From Anaeramoeba flamelloides (taxonomy: Eukaryota > Metamonada > Anaeramoebidae), in NCBI GenBank assembly GCA_027625915.1, contig JANTQA010000051.1:5766501-5830500 (forward strand): a stretch of DNA of 64,000 nucleotides, written 5' to 3'. Below the pieces are notes generated by a model. That model saw only the letters and a list, made by a program, of their open reading frames with translations, searched no databases and was not told the DNA's origin. Positions 20,158 to 30,908 of this stretch are shown here, piece by piece (positions within the stretch are counted from its first letter, which is position 1; the number at the start of each line of letters is the position of its first letter). The position numbers and the translations under genes are program-made.

Positions 20158-20812
20158 ATGGTAATTTATAATTTTTTTGTTTTTAATAGACAAAGAAAGT
20201 GCTTATATTACAAAGACTGGAAAAGAAACAAAAAATCAGAAAATTTAGGTTTTGAAAAACACAATCTTTCTGGTTTATTAATAACCCTCAAAGATTTTGT
20301 AACAGAGATCGCCCCTAATAAGTAAATTTTTTTTTCTTTTATCTTTATTCCTTCCAGTTTTTTCTTTCTTGTTGAACACCAAAACAGAAAAAACTTCAAG
20401 ACATAAAACCTGGCCTTTGTTTTAAAACAGGACCTTGTTTTTCGATAAAGATCAAAAAAAGAGTTCTATTCAAAAACAAAACCATTTCTTTTTCATTTTT
20501 TTCTTTTTTGTTCCTTTTTTTTTTTCCTACTAATTGTTTTTAATACTGAAAAGAAGGCTTCATAATGTTTTCAAAAGTTATTCAACAAACACTTACAAAC
20601 TTCATTTTTATGAAAGTCTTACTGGGATTACATTCGTGATCTTAACAGATTTGTCTGTAAAATCTATGCAAGATTCACTTAAGCATATTTATAAAAAATG
20701 TTATGTGGAATATGTTGTAAGAAATCCCTTATATAAGCTTGGTGAAGAAATTGATTGTGCTTTATGGGTACATAAAGTAAATGAGTTTATTGTAAATTTG
20801 ACTCAATTCTAA
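20158..20812 (+). CDS. TRAPPC1: TRAPPC1/Bet5, core subunit of the TRAPP complex (two exons)
   Basis: Exon 1 is 20158-20321 and exon 2 is 20554-20812, giving 140 residues (human TRAPPC1 has 145). Exon 1 opens MVIYNFFVFNRQRKCLYYKDW, matching the 'YxFDRxxxCLxYxxW' start of TRAPPC1, then LLITLKDFVTEIAP. Exon 2 reads KSYSTNTYKLHFYESLTG, ITFVILTDLSV, LKHIYKKCYVEYVVRNPLY, which is the longin-fold core that packs against TRAPPC3. TRAPP is a tethering complex and Rab GEF at ER-Golgi and trans-Golgi membranes (family knowledge). The 232-nt intron has donor GTAAAT at 20322 and a TACTAAT branch site at 20528-20534. The acceptor is AAGAAG at 20551-20556, where either AG keeps the frame and differs by one residue. 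Earlier in-frame start options lack family similarity. Confidence 0.93.
20322..20553 (+). other. TRAPPC1 intron with TACTAAT branch point
   Basis: GT-AG intron between the two TRAPPC1 exons, 232 nt. It has a long T-rich tract ending in TACTAAT (20528-20534), 19 nt before the acceptor. Two AGs three bases apart (ending at 20553 and 20556) form a NAGNAG-like acceptor. Phase is consistent with the protein alignment. Confidence 0.8.
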
Positions 20813-21588
20813 GATGGTTTTCTTTAAAAACAAAAACAAAAAGAAATACAGAGAAGAAAATTTCCTTTTTTTTTCAAACCTATTACCCTTTTAAAATAAA
20901 TAACATTTGAAAAACCTTTTTGTATTTTTGTTCTTGATCATTTTTTTTTTTCTTTTTTTGTTTTTTCTTTTTATATTTTTATAGATCGCAAACATCAAAT
21001 TTTCGTTTTTAAACAGCTAATTTATTTATTTGTCAAAAAGAATTATATCAAAAAAATTCACAATTTTGTCAATTAATAGTGATCTTTTCATTTTCTCTTC
21101 AAGTGTTTTTTTCAGAATCCAACAAATCTTGAAAAATTATTTTTATCAAAAATTTCTTATCTTTTTCTTAAATATTTCACCTTTTCCCAAATTATTATCA
21201 ATTAAAGAGATAAGTTCCAAAAGAGTTCTTTAGACACACTTCAAATGATATGTGTTCATTTTGTTTATGGTGAATAAGATCTTGTGTCAACATATTAAAA
21301 TCCATTATTTTGGTAAAAAATCATGTTTTTTGGCTTTTTTTTTTGTTTTTATTTTTTTGTTCTCTTGTAAATTCCCAATAATCACAAATCTTAATGAATA
21401 TTAGTATTGGGGGAAATATTAAAATTTCTATAGATATTAATACTTTTAAACAAATATATGGTAATTAAAATAGAAAAATTAATCTGATAAATATTTTTTT
21501 TGGTAGATATTTAAGGACTTGGTAGATGGGGTTTTAGAATAGAACAAAAAATAAAAATAACAAAAAAAATTATATTATTTTTTTTCTG

Positions 21589-21767
21589 TAGGGACTAATC
21601 TCTCTTAGATTTTTTTACCTAAATTTAATAGAGATTGAGTAAAATTTTAGCCAATTATTTAGATTTGAAAACCTCTTTTTATATTTGATATTAAACTTAT
21701 TTCTAGATAAGGAATCCTTATTTTGAAATTGGTCAAAAAAATAATAATAATAGAGAGTATTCCCTTA
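21589..21767. mobile_element. MITE (AGGGACTA family), copy 1
   Basis: A 179-bp segment starting TAGGGACTAATCTCTCTTAG and ending AGTATTCCCTTA. It aligns with 62681-62856 along its whole length (ACCTAAATTTAAT, GAGATTGAG, TTAGATTTGAAAACC, GGAATCCTTATTT). The short terminal inverted repeats (TAAGGGACTA / TAGTCCCTTA) are clearer in the other copy. Confidence 0.75.
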
Positions 21768-22654
21768 ATAAATAATTTAATTTTGGTTAAGGAGATGTTC
21801 ATAGTAATCTAATTTGATATTAAAACACGATTATTGTCAATTTTTGAACTGTTTAAACTACAACAAAAAAATCATTTTTTTTTTTTTAGAATTATAATTT
21901 TTGAAGAATTGGAAATTACACTCTAGATGTATTTTTATTTAATTAGCCTTTAAGTGGTAGTTAAAATGGAATATTCTCCTTCTATTTTTATCTAAAGAAC
22001 AATACTCTTATCAAAATAATGCAACCAAAAAGTTTAATATGTGGATCAAAATAAAAAAGCTTGTTTTTTTGTTATTGAAGACCTAAACATTAACCAATCA
22101 AATTACTGACAATAAACCCGAATTAAATATGGTACTGTTTTCTTAAAGTTCTGTTATTCAAAGAAAAATTCTAAAAATAAAGGTACAAATTGGAAAATTT
22201 ATCTCAAAAAATAGAGTAATTTTTGTATAAATTTTTCATCAAAAAAAAAACAATAAAATAGACAAATTTACCAAAAAATTTTGAACAAATTGTATTCTTC
22301 ATTGAATTTACTTAAAAAATCAAGGGCTTTAGCTTCAAAATTGATTTGAACTTAGGTGTACTACTGGATAGTAAATTGGGTGTTTTATTGGAACAAGAAG
22401 AAAAAAAAAAGTAGGGATTATATTTTGAAATATAGATTATCGTCATTGGTAACTATATTTTCATCATAGTAATTTCTTAGCTACTTTAATTTTAAAAAAA
22501 ATCAGGAATAAATCTTTCAATATGATAATGAGGTTGAATTGGGAGTAAAAGTAACTACTTGTTGAAAAAAGTCCTCACATTTTGAAAAAGTTAGACTTTC
22601 AAAAAGGTATAATTATGAAATATTTGAAAAAAAAAAACATTAATTTAAAACTAA

Positions 22655-23171
22655 TTCCAAAAATTTGGGCACATTTTAAACATTTGAAAGAATAGCAACA
22701 CCACACTTTTCAGTAAATTTTGAAATAATTTTGCATTTAGAAACTATTTCATTTTTCATCTTTTTTGTTTTGTTTTCATTTTCCTTTTTTCCAGTTTCGT
22801 AATAAGTTTCATTAGATCTGGATTTTTTTTTTCGATGGTTGATAGAAGGTTAATGTTGAGTTTGTTAAATAAAAAAATCACAGGGAATTGGCCGATGTCA
22901 TCTTATCATTTGATTAATTAACATTATTGGTGAAATTTTAACAAATTTACCAATATATTTTTTGTTCCACTCATTTCATTATTTTGAACACTCAGATTTT
23001 TATTTTTGGGTTTAATATTTTGCAAATTTATTAGGATGAAAATGATTACATATAAAGGCTTTAATACTCGATCAACTTGTGTGTGGCTTTATATTAGGTT
23101 TGAAAAAAATATAATAAATTGTGGTTTCTTTTAGTCTATTTTTGATTTTAGGTGTGTCCAAATTTTTGGAA
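22655..23171. mobile_element. Tc1-related element with inverted ends, no transposase
   Basis: Left end TTCCAAAAATTTGGGCACA and right end TGTGTCCAAATTTTTGGAA are inverted repeats, similar to the ends of the Tc1-like element at 28486-29957 (AATTTTGGACACAC). The 517-bp interior has no transposase frame. This may be an internally deleted relic or a distant relative. Confidence 0.55.
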
Positions 23172-24170
23172 GGTGTTTAATTAATATAACTATATTTTTA
23201 TTTATAATTAATAAATTGAAGATTTTTTCAAAAAAAATTATTTTGAAATATTACTCGTTTATTTTTAATTGATGGGACATATTCCAGAGAGAAATAATCA
23301 ATATTTTCTGCATATCCCTTTGATTTTTATTTTAAACATAAAGGACTAAATTTTATTTATAATTTTTTCTTGTATCAGAATATATAAGCAATTAGTAAGT
23401 GTTCTGAATTTTAGAATTCTTGATGATCATTAGCCCAAAAATCAAAAGTTATTATTAAATACCATACAATCAAATCAGCAAAAATTCTTCAATTTAGATT
23501 TTGGAAAAAAAAAAATAAATTGTCAAAAACTGCATCAATCAATCACTATTAAAATCCATACCAAAGTGAAGATCTAATAAGAAAAGAACCAAAATAGCAG
23601 ATCAATACTATTAACACAAGATAATCTTTTTTTCTGTTTCAGGGATTGTAAACCTTTAATAAATTTCCATTTGAATTTTTCGCAAATCGTCAAAAATGTA
23701 GATATCATCAAAAAAAATTCTAATTTTTTATTATTAATAATTGAAGAGGTGTAAATTACACCCAAAGTATACTTTTACTTAAATTAACTTTCTAAAATTT
23801 ATACACAAAATCAGTGATTTCACTATTATTAATTCATATAAATACAATTTCAAACTTATCACAGTTTAAAAATAATAAACATTAAAGTTTATTTCTTTTA
23901 ATTTGTTAACAAAGATTAAGCCAAAAACTTCACAAAGAAAAGGATAGATCGATAAAAAATGATGAATATTTTATCTTATTTCCTGAAATACATATTTTGA
24001 ACATCATTGAAAAAATTCTTTTTTAAAGAGCAATTTTATTTTAAAGATCAACCCTATTGGTTTTTTAAAAAATGCTACAAAGTCAAGGGTACTTTTGAAA
24101 AACAAAAAAATAGACAAATAGTCATCATTTTTTCTAAATTGTGTAAAAAACACCAAACGAAGAAAAACAA

Positions 24171-27100
24171 ATGAAAAACAAAAAACTCCGAGAAAAATTT
24201 AAACTACCTCAAGAAGAAAAGCTTGTTTCGAATCATCTTTGTGCGTTAAAAAAAAAAATCCTCCACCAAGGAAGACTTTATTTAAGTGAGAACCACTTTT
24301 GTTTTTCATCAAAGATTGGGAGTTTAAAACTCGTCGTCCCACTTTCGGAAGTGACTAAGGTAATTAAGAAATCAACCTTTTTTTATCCAAAGTGTGTGAT
24401 TGTATGCACTAAACAAGAACCTAATGGCTATACTTTTGCTTCTTTTGTCACACGTGGCGCTGCTTATCGGAATTTAAAACTGTTGGTTTCCAATCGATCT
24501 CTGACAAGGAATGGTCTCCAGAAATCGAATCAAGATCCGAACAAAGCCAATGGATCCGATTCATTTGGCAAATTTTTTGAAAGTGGTGATAAAGATTCAT
24601 TAACAAATAGCTATGAAGACGAATTACTAGATCAAAAATCGGATCAATTGTCAATGGGCAATGATAGCAGCTACGATAGCGTGAATAAAAAAAAAAAAAA
24701 AAAAAATAAAAATCAAGTCACAGACAAAGAAAAAGAAAGCCTATTTCTTCAGCAAGTTAGTAGTTTTGGACTTGAAGAATTTGATAATGATCAAACGAAT
24801 CTGATTCAAGCAAAAGGAAGAAAAAACGATAAAAGCAATCAAAAAAAAAAAAAAAACCAAAAAGAACCAAATGATAATAATATTCAGCCAGAGTCAATTC
24901 GAATGAAAGGGTATTTAAGAATATACGAGGAAAATTCTGATCGTTGGTTAAATAGGTATTGTATTTGTAGCGACACGTCTTTATTTTTTTGGAGGAACGA
25001 ATATAGATCAAAGCTTATCAAAAAAGTTGAGTTGGGTAATTGCATCATTGGCGAAAGATTAGAATTCATGAAGGCGCTCAAGGGGTTTTTATTTAGGATT
25101 TGGATTAAAGAAGACGAAGATGAAGATGAAGATGAAGGTGAAGGTGCCGGTGAAAAAATTCAATTAAAATTTATCGCGGATAGTAAACAACTCGTCAAAA
25201 AATGGCTATCTGCAATAAGGTCGAGTTCAAAGGAAGCGGCAAGGAAAAAAACAAAATTAGATCAAGCAAAAAAAAAATTCGATAAAATTGTCCAAAAAAA
25301 AATGAAGAGTCACAGGCTTAAATTGGAGAAACACATCAGCTCGATCGAACAAAATTTAAAAATCTTTGAAAAAGAAAAAGAAAAACAAAAACAAAAGGAA
25401 ATGCGGCTAAAGAAAGAAGGTGAAAAGGAGAAGGAGAAGGAGAAAGAATCTGAAGAAAGAATTGATAAAAATAAAGATAATGATTATGGTGAAAATGATA
25501 TTGATGATGATGACGACAATAATGGTGATGGGTATGACAATAAAAACAACAACGAAGGTGATGATGAGAATACTGATGACGAAATTATAAAAACCAAAAT
25601 CAATAATGTAGAATTAAATCCAAAAAATGAAAAAAAGATTATTTTTAATTTCAGTGAGGAAACAACCCAAAAAAAAGAAAAATCGAAGTTTTTAAGAAAA
25701 TCAAGAAGGAGAAAAAGCAGGAAAAAAGAAAAAAGAAACAAAAGACAGAAAAAAAAAACGTTTATTCCTTTTAAAAAAAGAAATAAAAAAACTGTAAGTG
25801 AAGGCGCTCTTGAGGAAAATAAAGAAAACAACCAAACTAATAATGGCATAGATAATGAATTTGATGGAGATGGCTCCAATAATAATAATGATGATGATGA
25901 TGATGATGATGATGACGTTGGTGATGGCAATGATAACGGAGATGGTGACGAAGACAATGAAGGTGATTTTGATGATGGTGCAATTGTGACATTTGGCTTA
26001 CCCGAGGTATGTGAACCAACCGTCTTGCCTGAAAAATTGAAAAAGCCAGCTGAAATACTGAACAAGCAAGTAAAATTTTCACCTCTTTCTTGCTTCACAG
26101 TGATTTTTAATGATCTCAAATTCTATACAAGGCTATATGGCGAAATCGACTCCAAAGATCTAGTCTTTGAAAAATGGGCAAAAAAAGAAAAAAATATTTA
26201 TGAGCGAAATGTTTTGTCCAAAACAGAAATCAAGGGCGCCGGTCCATTGATGAATGGCAAGTTGGCGCATTTGACCGAAAAGCAACGACTGTTTTGGTAT
26301 TCCAATAAGAAATTTATTTTGGAAAATAAATGTTACGTTAAAGGCGCGCCCTTTTCCGATTCCTTTATCAATATCGTCGAGTTTATTTTTGAAGAAATTG
26401 AGCCCGGCGTCACACAGATTCAGATAATATTTGAATTGAGGTTTGTCAAATATTGCCTCATGAAAAAAATTGTTAAAGACAAAACCGTTTATAATCAAAA
26501 AAATGTATTTGTGCTTTGGGAAAAAATTTTTAATATTGAATTACCAGAATTTGTCAAAAAAAACACAGATATTGGTAACCCCTTTGATAAATCGAAATGT
26601 CACCCATTGGGCACGGTAATTAAAAGAGCCAAAAGAGGTAAAAAAGCTCAGAACAGGGCAAACGTGGCTACCGGGGGTGGTGCTAATGCTAATGCTAATG
26701 CTAATGTTAATAGAGAGGAAGAAAATAAAACTGAGATTATCAAGCCAAGGGAAAATATGGATATACAAAAAATTAATTCCCAAATTACAACACTCTTCTT
26801 TTGGTTGATTGGTTTGTTTGTTATCATATGTTTAAGTTGGACATTGCACATATTTCCTGGGAAGTCTAATCTTGGGCAGCTAAAAGAATTATCTTCTCAA
26901 AATCAAATTATGGCCAAGCAAATACAATTATTAAACGAAATGACAAATGAATTTAAAAATGAAAATTTTAGTGTTTTAAGTTTTGAAAGATGGAAAAATA
27001 ACTATGAAGCGAAAAAGGAATTGAATTTTTGGTCCGATTCCTTCCTAGATTTGCAAACGTTTATAAACAATAAGCTAGAACAGTTTGACCAATGGGAAGA

Positions 27101-27218
27101 TATAATTGTAAAAGATGAAAAGAAAATTAAAAATAACTCAATTCAAATTGAAAACTTTTCTGAAAAAAAAAAACAACTTTTAACAAATTTAAACAATGAT
27201 ATTATCAATGGCCGATGA
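24171..27218 (+). CDS. GRAM-PH-VASt membrane protein (GRAMD1/Lam-type sterol transfer)
   Basis: Single-exon, 1015-residue protein. A GRAM domain spans residues 6-80 (LREKFKLPQEEKLV, GRLYLSENHFCFSSKIG, TFASFVTRGAAYRNLKLL). A PH domain spans about 243-352 (MKGYLRIYEENSDRWLNRYC ... VKKWLSAI). Residues 360-620 are a Lys/Glu coiled coil followed by basic and Asp/Asn-rich tracts. A VASt (StART-like) domain spans about 634-790 (LKFYTRLYGEIDSKDLVFEK, FINIVEFIFEEIEPGVTQIQ). A single transmembrane helix follows at 873-895 (FFWLIGLFVIICLSW), then a C-terminal coiled segment. GRAM plus VASt plus TM is the layout of Aster/GRAMD1 and yeast Lam/Ltc proteins, which move sterol at ER-plasma membrane contacts. 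ER anchoring with cytosolic domains is therefore inferred. The extra PH domain recalls Lam/Sip3-like proteins. Sterol specificity cannot be read from sequence. Confidence 0.85.
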   Translation: MKNKKLREKFKLPQEEKLVSNHLCALKKKILHQGRLYLSENHFCFSSKIGSLKLVVPLSEVTKVIKKSTFFYPKCVIVCTKQEPNGYTFASFVTRGAAYRNLKLLVSNRSLTRNGLQKSNQDPNKANGSDSFGKFFESGDKDSLTNSYEDELLDQKSDQLSMGNDSSYDSVNKKKKKKNKNQVTDKEKESLFLQQVSSFGLEEFDNDQTNLIQAKGRKNDKSNQKKKKNQKEPNDNNIQPESIRMKGYLRIYEENSDRWLNRYCICSDTSLFFWRNEYRSKLIKKVELGNCIIGERLEFMKALKGFLFRIWIKEDEDEDEDEGEGAGEKIQLKFIADSKQLVKKWLSAIRSSSKEAARKKTKLDQAKKKFDKIVQKKMKSHRLKLEKHISSIEQNLKIFEKEKEKQKQKEMRLKKEGEKEKEKEKESEERIDKNKDNDYGENDIDDDDDNNGDGYDNKNNNEGDDENTDDEIIKTKINNVELNPKNEKKIIFNFSEETTQKKEKSKFLRKSRRRKSRKKEKRNKRQKKKTFIPFKKRNKKTVSEGALEENKENNQTNNGIDNEFDGDGSNNNNDDDDDDDDDVGDGNDNGDGDEDNEGDFDDGAIVTFGLPEVCEPTVLPEKLKKPAEILNKQVKFSPLSCFTVIFNDLKFYTRLYGEIDSKDLVFEKWAKKEKNIYERNVLSKTEIKGAGPLMNGKLAHLTEKQRLFWYSNKKFILENKCYVKGAPFSDSFINIVEFIFEEIEPGVTQIQIIFELRFVKYCLMKKIVKDKTVYNQKNVFVLWEKIFNIELPEFVKKNTDIGNPFDKSKCHPLGTVIKRAKRGKKAQNRANVATGGGANANANANVNREEENKTEIIKPRENMDIQKINSQITTLFFWLIGLFVIICLSWTLHIFPGKSNLGQLKELSSQNQIMAKQIQLLNEMTNEFKNENFSVLSFERWKNNYEAKKELNFWSDSFLDLQTFINNKLEQFDQWEDIIVKDEKKIKNNSIQIENFSEKKKQLLTNLNNDIINGR

Positions 27219-28035
27219 TCAATTATCAGTGGTAGTCATTTATGGCTGCTGAATTTTTCGTTTTTATAAAATAAAATGAATATAAATTTTTTAAAATTTT
27301 ATAATTACATATATTTTACATTTTTTTTTACATAGTTCCAATGATTTTCAAATCAAATGTATCAATTAAAATGAATTTTTTTGCTCCTTATTTTTTTAAT
27401 AGTCAGAGTATTGCAAAATACGATTCAAACAAGTGTAAAAAAGTTGATATTTTTCAATAATTTTCCTTCTCTAGTTATTTTGGAAAATTATTTATTAGAT
27501 GAAGAAATAAGTAAAATAATTCATGTTTTTTTTTTGTGTGTGTGTCTTAAATACTTTTTTTTTGATATTTAATCTTTATTTGTTGGAAGATCGAAGAAAA
27601 TTTCAATGTTTTTTTTTTTTATTTAAATTGAATTGTTTTTGCTAGAATTAATAACAAATTATAAAGGTAAAGTAACATATTTATGTTTCATTACTAAAGG
27701 TAGGTTTCTGATCATAAAAATCAATATCTAAAAGTTATTCATTAGTTAAAAAGAACATAACGATAATTGTGAATTTTACATTATATTTCATTTTGTTGTT
27801 AAAAGGCTGGTATAAAATAAGTCTTTGAAATTATCTTAAATTAGAAACTTTTGGTTTTGAAATTGAAAATAAATGGATTTCCAGTCATATTTTTAATAGG
27901 GGTATTATTTTACTTATTAATACTTGCCAAAATATAATTTTTTATAATCAAAATTTATTTTTCTTGTTATAAAATAATATTGCTTTCAATTTATTTTGTT
28001 AAAAGATCAAGAAGAATTGAATTAAAACTTATAGA

Positions 28036-28232
28036 TAAAGTCAGTTCCACTTTTAATGTACAAACGTTTAACAAAATTTATGACACAGAAAATTACAAAT
28101 TAAGAGCAGATTTTATGGAATTTTTTTTTACACGGCTTATATTCATAGACTTTGAATTTCGTGCTTTAATTTTAGATTTAGCGATATCTTAAGTTTTGTC
28201 ATAATCTTGCTTTTAAAATGGTTCTTACTGTA
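28036..28232. mobile_element. Foldback MITE (TACAGTCAG family), degenerate copy 3
   Basis: Recognisable but heavily mutated copy: AGTCAGTTCCACTTTTAA at the left, AAATTAAGAGCA in the arm, and TTCTTACTGTA at the right. It lies ~170 bp from another copy of the same family. Confidence 0.7.
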
Positions 28233-28485
28233 TAAGAGTTCATTTTTTATTTTTTTTCAGACGTATGATTGTTTTTCTGTATATGGCCGTTAGGATGTTT
28301 TGAGAATTTTAGATGAACTTCAATATTTTTTATATCATCAAAATGTTTGAGAATTACTGATATTTGTTTTTTAATTGTGATGAAATTTCAATTGAGTGAA
28401 GTATATTAAACGATTAAGAAACAAACTTTCAACGGAAATTCAAGGTAAAGAAAAAATCACAAATTAAGGCACAAAATTCTTAATA

Positions 28486-29957
28486 TAAACTCCATTCCAT
28501 AATTTTGGACACACCAAATATAAAAAACGGAGAAAAAATCCCTATTGAGTTAGCATATTTTCAAGAAAGAAACAGGGGCTATTACTAATTGGAAATGTTA
28601 ACATTTATTTGTTTTTTGTAACTCTTTATAAACTAAAAAATAAAAATAAAAACACAAAATAAAAAAAAAGTGTGTCAAAAATTTTGGTGAGAGCATAACA
28701 ATTTTTTTTTTTTTTTTTCCTAAATTAAAAAAAACCCATTTATTGATTGACCTTGTCGTTCAATTACTAAATTGATTCTTTTTTGACATCGAGAGTACCA
28801 AATTTTCTATTATTTTCCAGGGTATGCCCTCCCAAACTTTTATTATTTCAGCGATAAATTCTTCCTCTTTATTTGGTTGTGTGTCTTTTAAACGGTTATC
28901 CATAATACTCCAAAGATTTTCAATAGGATTTAAATCTGGAGAATTTGGTGGCCAAGGATTCAAAACATTACATCTTTGTGTTAAATACGACATTGTTTTT
29001 TTTTGAAGTATGTGGCCGTGCGCCATCTTGCTGAAATATCCATTCCCATTCCCCCATATTCTCGATTTGCAGATTTGATTATTTTTGAACCTTTTTATGA
29101 TATCATTAATATACGTTTCTGTATTTACTGAAGAATCAATGATAATCAAATCAGTTTGAAGTCTGAAACCAATTCCTCCCCATATCATAATTTTCTTTGA
29201 AAATTTTTTCTTTTCATCGAAAACAGAATCTTTTATATTAAAATTAAGAAAAAAATTATTTAATAAATAACAAAACAAACAAAAAAAAAAAAAAAAAAAA
29301 AAAAAAAACCATCATATTCTTTGCTCATTCTCCATATTTTTCTTCTTTTTTGATTTAAATAAAACCATGACTCATCTGAAAAAATCACTTGCCTCCAATC
29401 TGTTTTCAAAGATTCGTGGTCGTGTGCAAAAATGAGTCTCTTTGCTTTTTGTAATTCATTTAAGCTTTGTCTTATCCTTGGTGGTTTGTATTGAAATTTA
29501 AGTGATTTTCTAATTCTAAATATTGTGGTTTGTGAACAACCCAAATTAGGAAACCTTTCTTTACATTTTTTTGATAACACAAAGCAACTCATTGAACGAT
29601 TTTTTTTTGTTTGTTGTTCAACAAAATTTTTCAATTCTTGTGTTATTTTGTTTTTTTGTGGTCCTGTTTTTTTGTTGTGAATTCTTTTTTCTGTGTTCCA
29701 TATCTTTAACCAATAACGAACTTTTGAAATCCCAATATCTAATTGAAAAGATATTTCTCTTATTGAAAATCCTTGATTATGTAAGGATAAAATATTTAGT
29801 CGAATTTCTTGTTGATTCATTAAATGTGTAAAATGAATAAAAGATTAAAAAATGAAAATTTTCTGAAGAAAAAAAGTATCCCCAAAATGAACTTAATATA
29901 ACTTATTGTATTTCATAATGGATTTAAAGTGTGTCAAAAATTATGAAATTTAGTTTA
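28486..29957 (-). mobile_element. Tc1-like DNA transposon (DD34E), non-autonomous by decay
   Basis: About 1.47 kb with TA at both ends and imperfect terminal inverted repeats: TAAACTCCATTCCATAATTT on the left; the right end, read on the opposite strand, is TAAACTAAATTTCATAATTT. Both continue into GACACAC. A further repeat of the end motif (GTGTGTCAAAAATTTTGG) sits inside at 28670-28690, like the inner repeat of IR/DR-type Tc1 elements. The transposase gene lies on the minus strand. TA duplication and the DDE signature identify Tc1/mariner, Tc1 branch. Confidence 0.85.
28760..29820 (-). pseudogene. Tc1-like transposase, broken
   Basis: The N-terminal frame (29820 downwards) shows the paired HTH region (FSIREISFQLDIGISKVRYW), a linker GPQKNKIT, and the first catalytic Asp in VIFSDESWFYL. 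The C-terminal frame contains IMIWGGIG and NSPDLNPIENLW with the catalytic Glu. The second Asp block (FQQDGARPHTS) is readable only in another frame, so there is a frameshift around 29000-29040. A second disruption is an A/T homopolymer of ~28 bp at 29281-29308 with adjacent AT-rich sequence, which separates the two frames. Spacing between the second Asp and the Glu is ~34 residues, as in Tc1. At least two breaks make it inactive. Confidence 0.85.
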
Positions 29958-30126
29958 GAATTATAATAATTTTGTTAAAAAAAATCAAACAATCTACTTT
30001 AATTTGAGATATTTATATGTATTTTAAATTAGGTTGAGAGTTTGCATCTTCAAAGTGGAACTGACTTTATCTTTTTTTTTTTTTTCTTTTTTCAATTCAA
30101 AAAATCTGACTTTTATTTAGGATTCA

Positions 30127-30486
30127 TACAGCAATTTTCAAACCTGGTGCGCACAATTTAACTTAACTTAAAATTTCAATTTTCATTAAACTTTCATTGA
30201 ACTTCAAGATCTGTTAAAACTAGTTCAAGGTTTTAACACCAAAACTCAAGAATACCTGAATGACAAGCTTCGTATATAACTTTTCACTTTTTCTTTTAAA
30301 CTTATTTGAAATTATTTTAAAAAATTCCCTTTTGTACGAGATCTTGGATATTAAGGACAATACAAGAAGATTTGAGTCCAAAATAACAATCGCCCTTTTC
30401 AATTTATAGGAGTTTAAAGAAAGTTTAATGAAAATTGAAATTTTAAGTTAAGTTAAATCGTGCGCACCAGGTTTGAAATTGCTGTA
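30127..30486. mobile_element. MITE with ~70-bp terminal inverted repeats (TACAGCAATT family)
   Basis: A 360-bp element with ends TACAGCAATTTTCAAACC and, in reverse, TACAGCAATTTCAAACC. The inverted repeat continues through TGGTGCGCAC and AACTTAACTTAAAATTTC for ~70 bp with very few differences, which suggests a fairly young copy. TA termini again point to a Tc1/mariner-type mobiliser. A 60-residue frame inside is not convincing. Confidence 0.85.
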
Positions 30487-30620
30487 AGTTCTACAATATA
30501 TTCAAATAAAAAAGAACATAAAAATATAATTGTAGAAGGGAATTACCTTATGTTTCTGTAAAGGGTTTTGTTGTCAAGTAAACTGATAATCAAGTCTAAA
30601 ATTGAATCCGTTTTTATTAG

Positions 30621-30648
30621 AAAAAAAAAAAAAAAAAAAGGGGGGGGG
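30621..30648 (+). repeat. A19G9 homopurine tract
   Basis: Nineteen A followed directly by nine G, six bases before a foldback MITE. Runs of G this long are otherwise absent from the window. It may be real or an assembly or sequencing artefact. Confidence 0.85.
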
Positions 30649-30653
30649 TATGT

Positions 30654-30855
30654 TACAGTCAGTTCCACTTTTAAGGTGCAAACTTCAACCAAATTTAAGG
30701 CACAATAAAAATCTCAAATCAAGGCACAAAATTTAAACTCTAATAAAATAAATTGTAAAAAAAAAAAAAAAATACAAATTTATGCCCTAATTTCAGATTT
30801 TTTTGTGTCTTAAATTTCCTTTAAAATTTATGTCTTAAAAGATGAACTAACTGTA
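30654..30855. mobile_element. Foldback MITE (TACAGTCAG family), copy 5
   Basis: TACAGTCAGTTCCACTTTTA at the left and AACTAACTGTA at the right, with AAATTTAAGGCAC and CAAGGCACAAAATTT in the arm. The right arm is moderately diverged and an A-tract has expanded at the centre. Confidence 0.85.
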
Positions 30856-30908
30856 ATATTGGAAAGTAATAAAAAATAATTAGTGGTGTAAGAGGTATTT
30901 ATATCTAA

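Larger units (their letters stand above)
20813..24170. other. Intergenic region with two DNA-element remnants
   Basis: About 3.4 kb between two plus-strand genes. It contains a TAAGGGACTA-type MITE (21589-21767) and a 517-bp Tc1-end element (22655-23171). I see no coding segment. A short plus-strand frame at 21030-21233 starts at TTG, is homopolymer-driven and is not supported. Confidence 0.55.
28403..30069. mobile_element. Foldback MITE copy 4, split by a Tc1-like insertion
   Basis: The left half (about 28403-28485) holds ACAAACTTTCAACGG and AATTAAGGCACAAAATTC. The right half (about 29958-30069) holds TACTTTAATTTGAG, AGAGTTTGCATCTTCAAAG and GTGGAACTGACTTTA. Together they make one MITE interrupted at its centre by the 1.47-kb Tc1-like element. 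The MITE was therefore present before the transposon inserted. Confidence 0.75.

Noticed and set aside
25484-26119. 211-residue minus-strand Ser/Leu-rich frame
   Set aside because: Shadow of the Asp/Asn/Lys low-complexity part of the GRAM-PH-VASt gene.
17121-30855. Regularly recurring ~200-bp units as a CRISPR-like array
   Set aside because: The units are kilobases apart, palindromic and TA-ended, which is a MITE pattern; the genome is eukaryotic.
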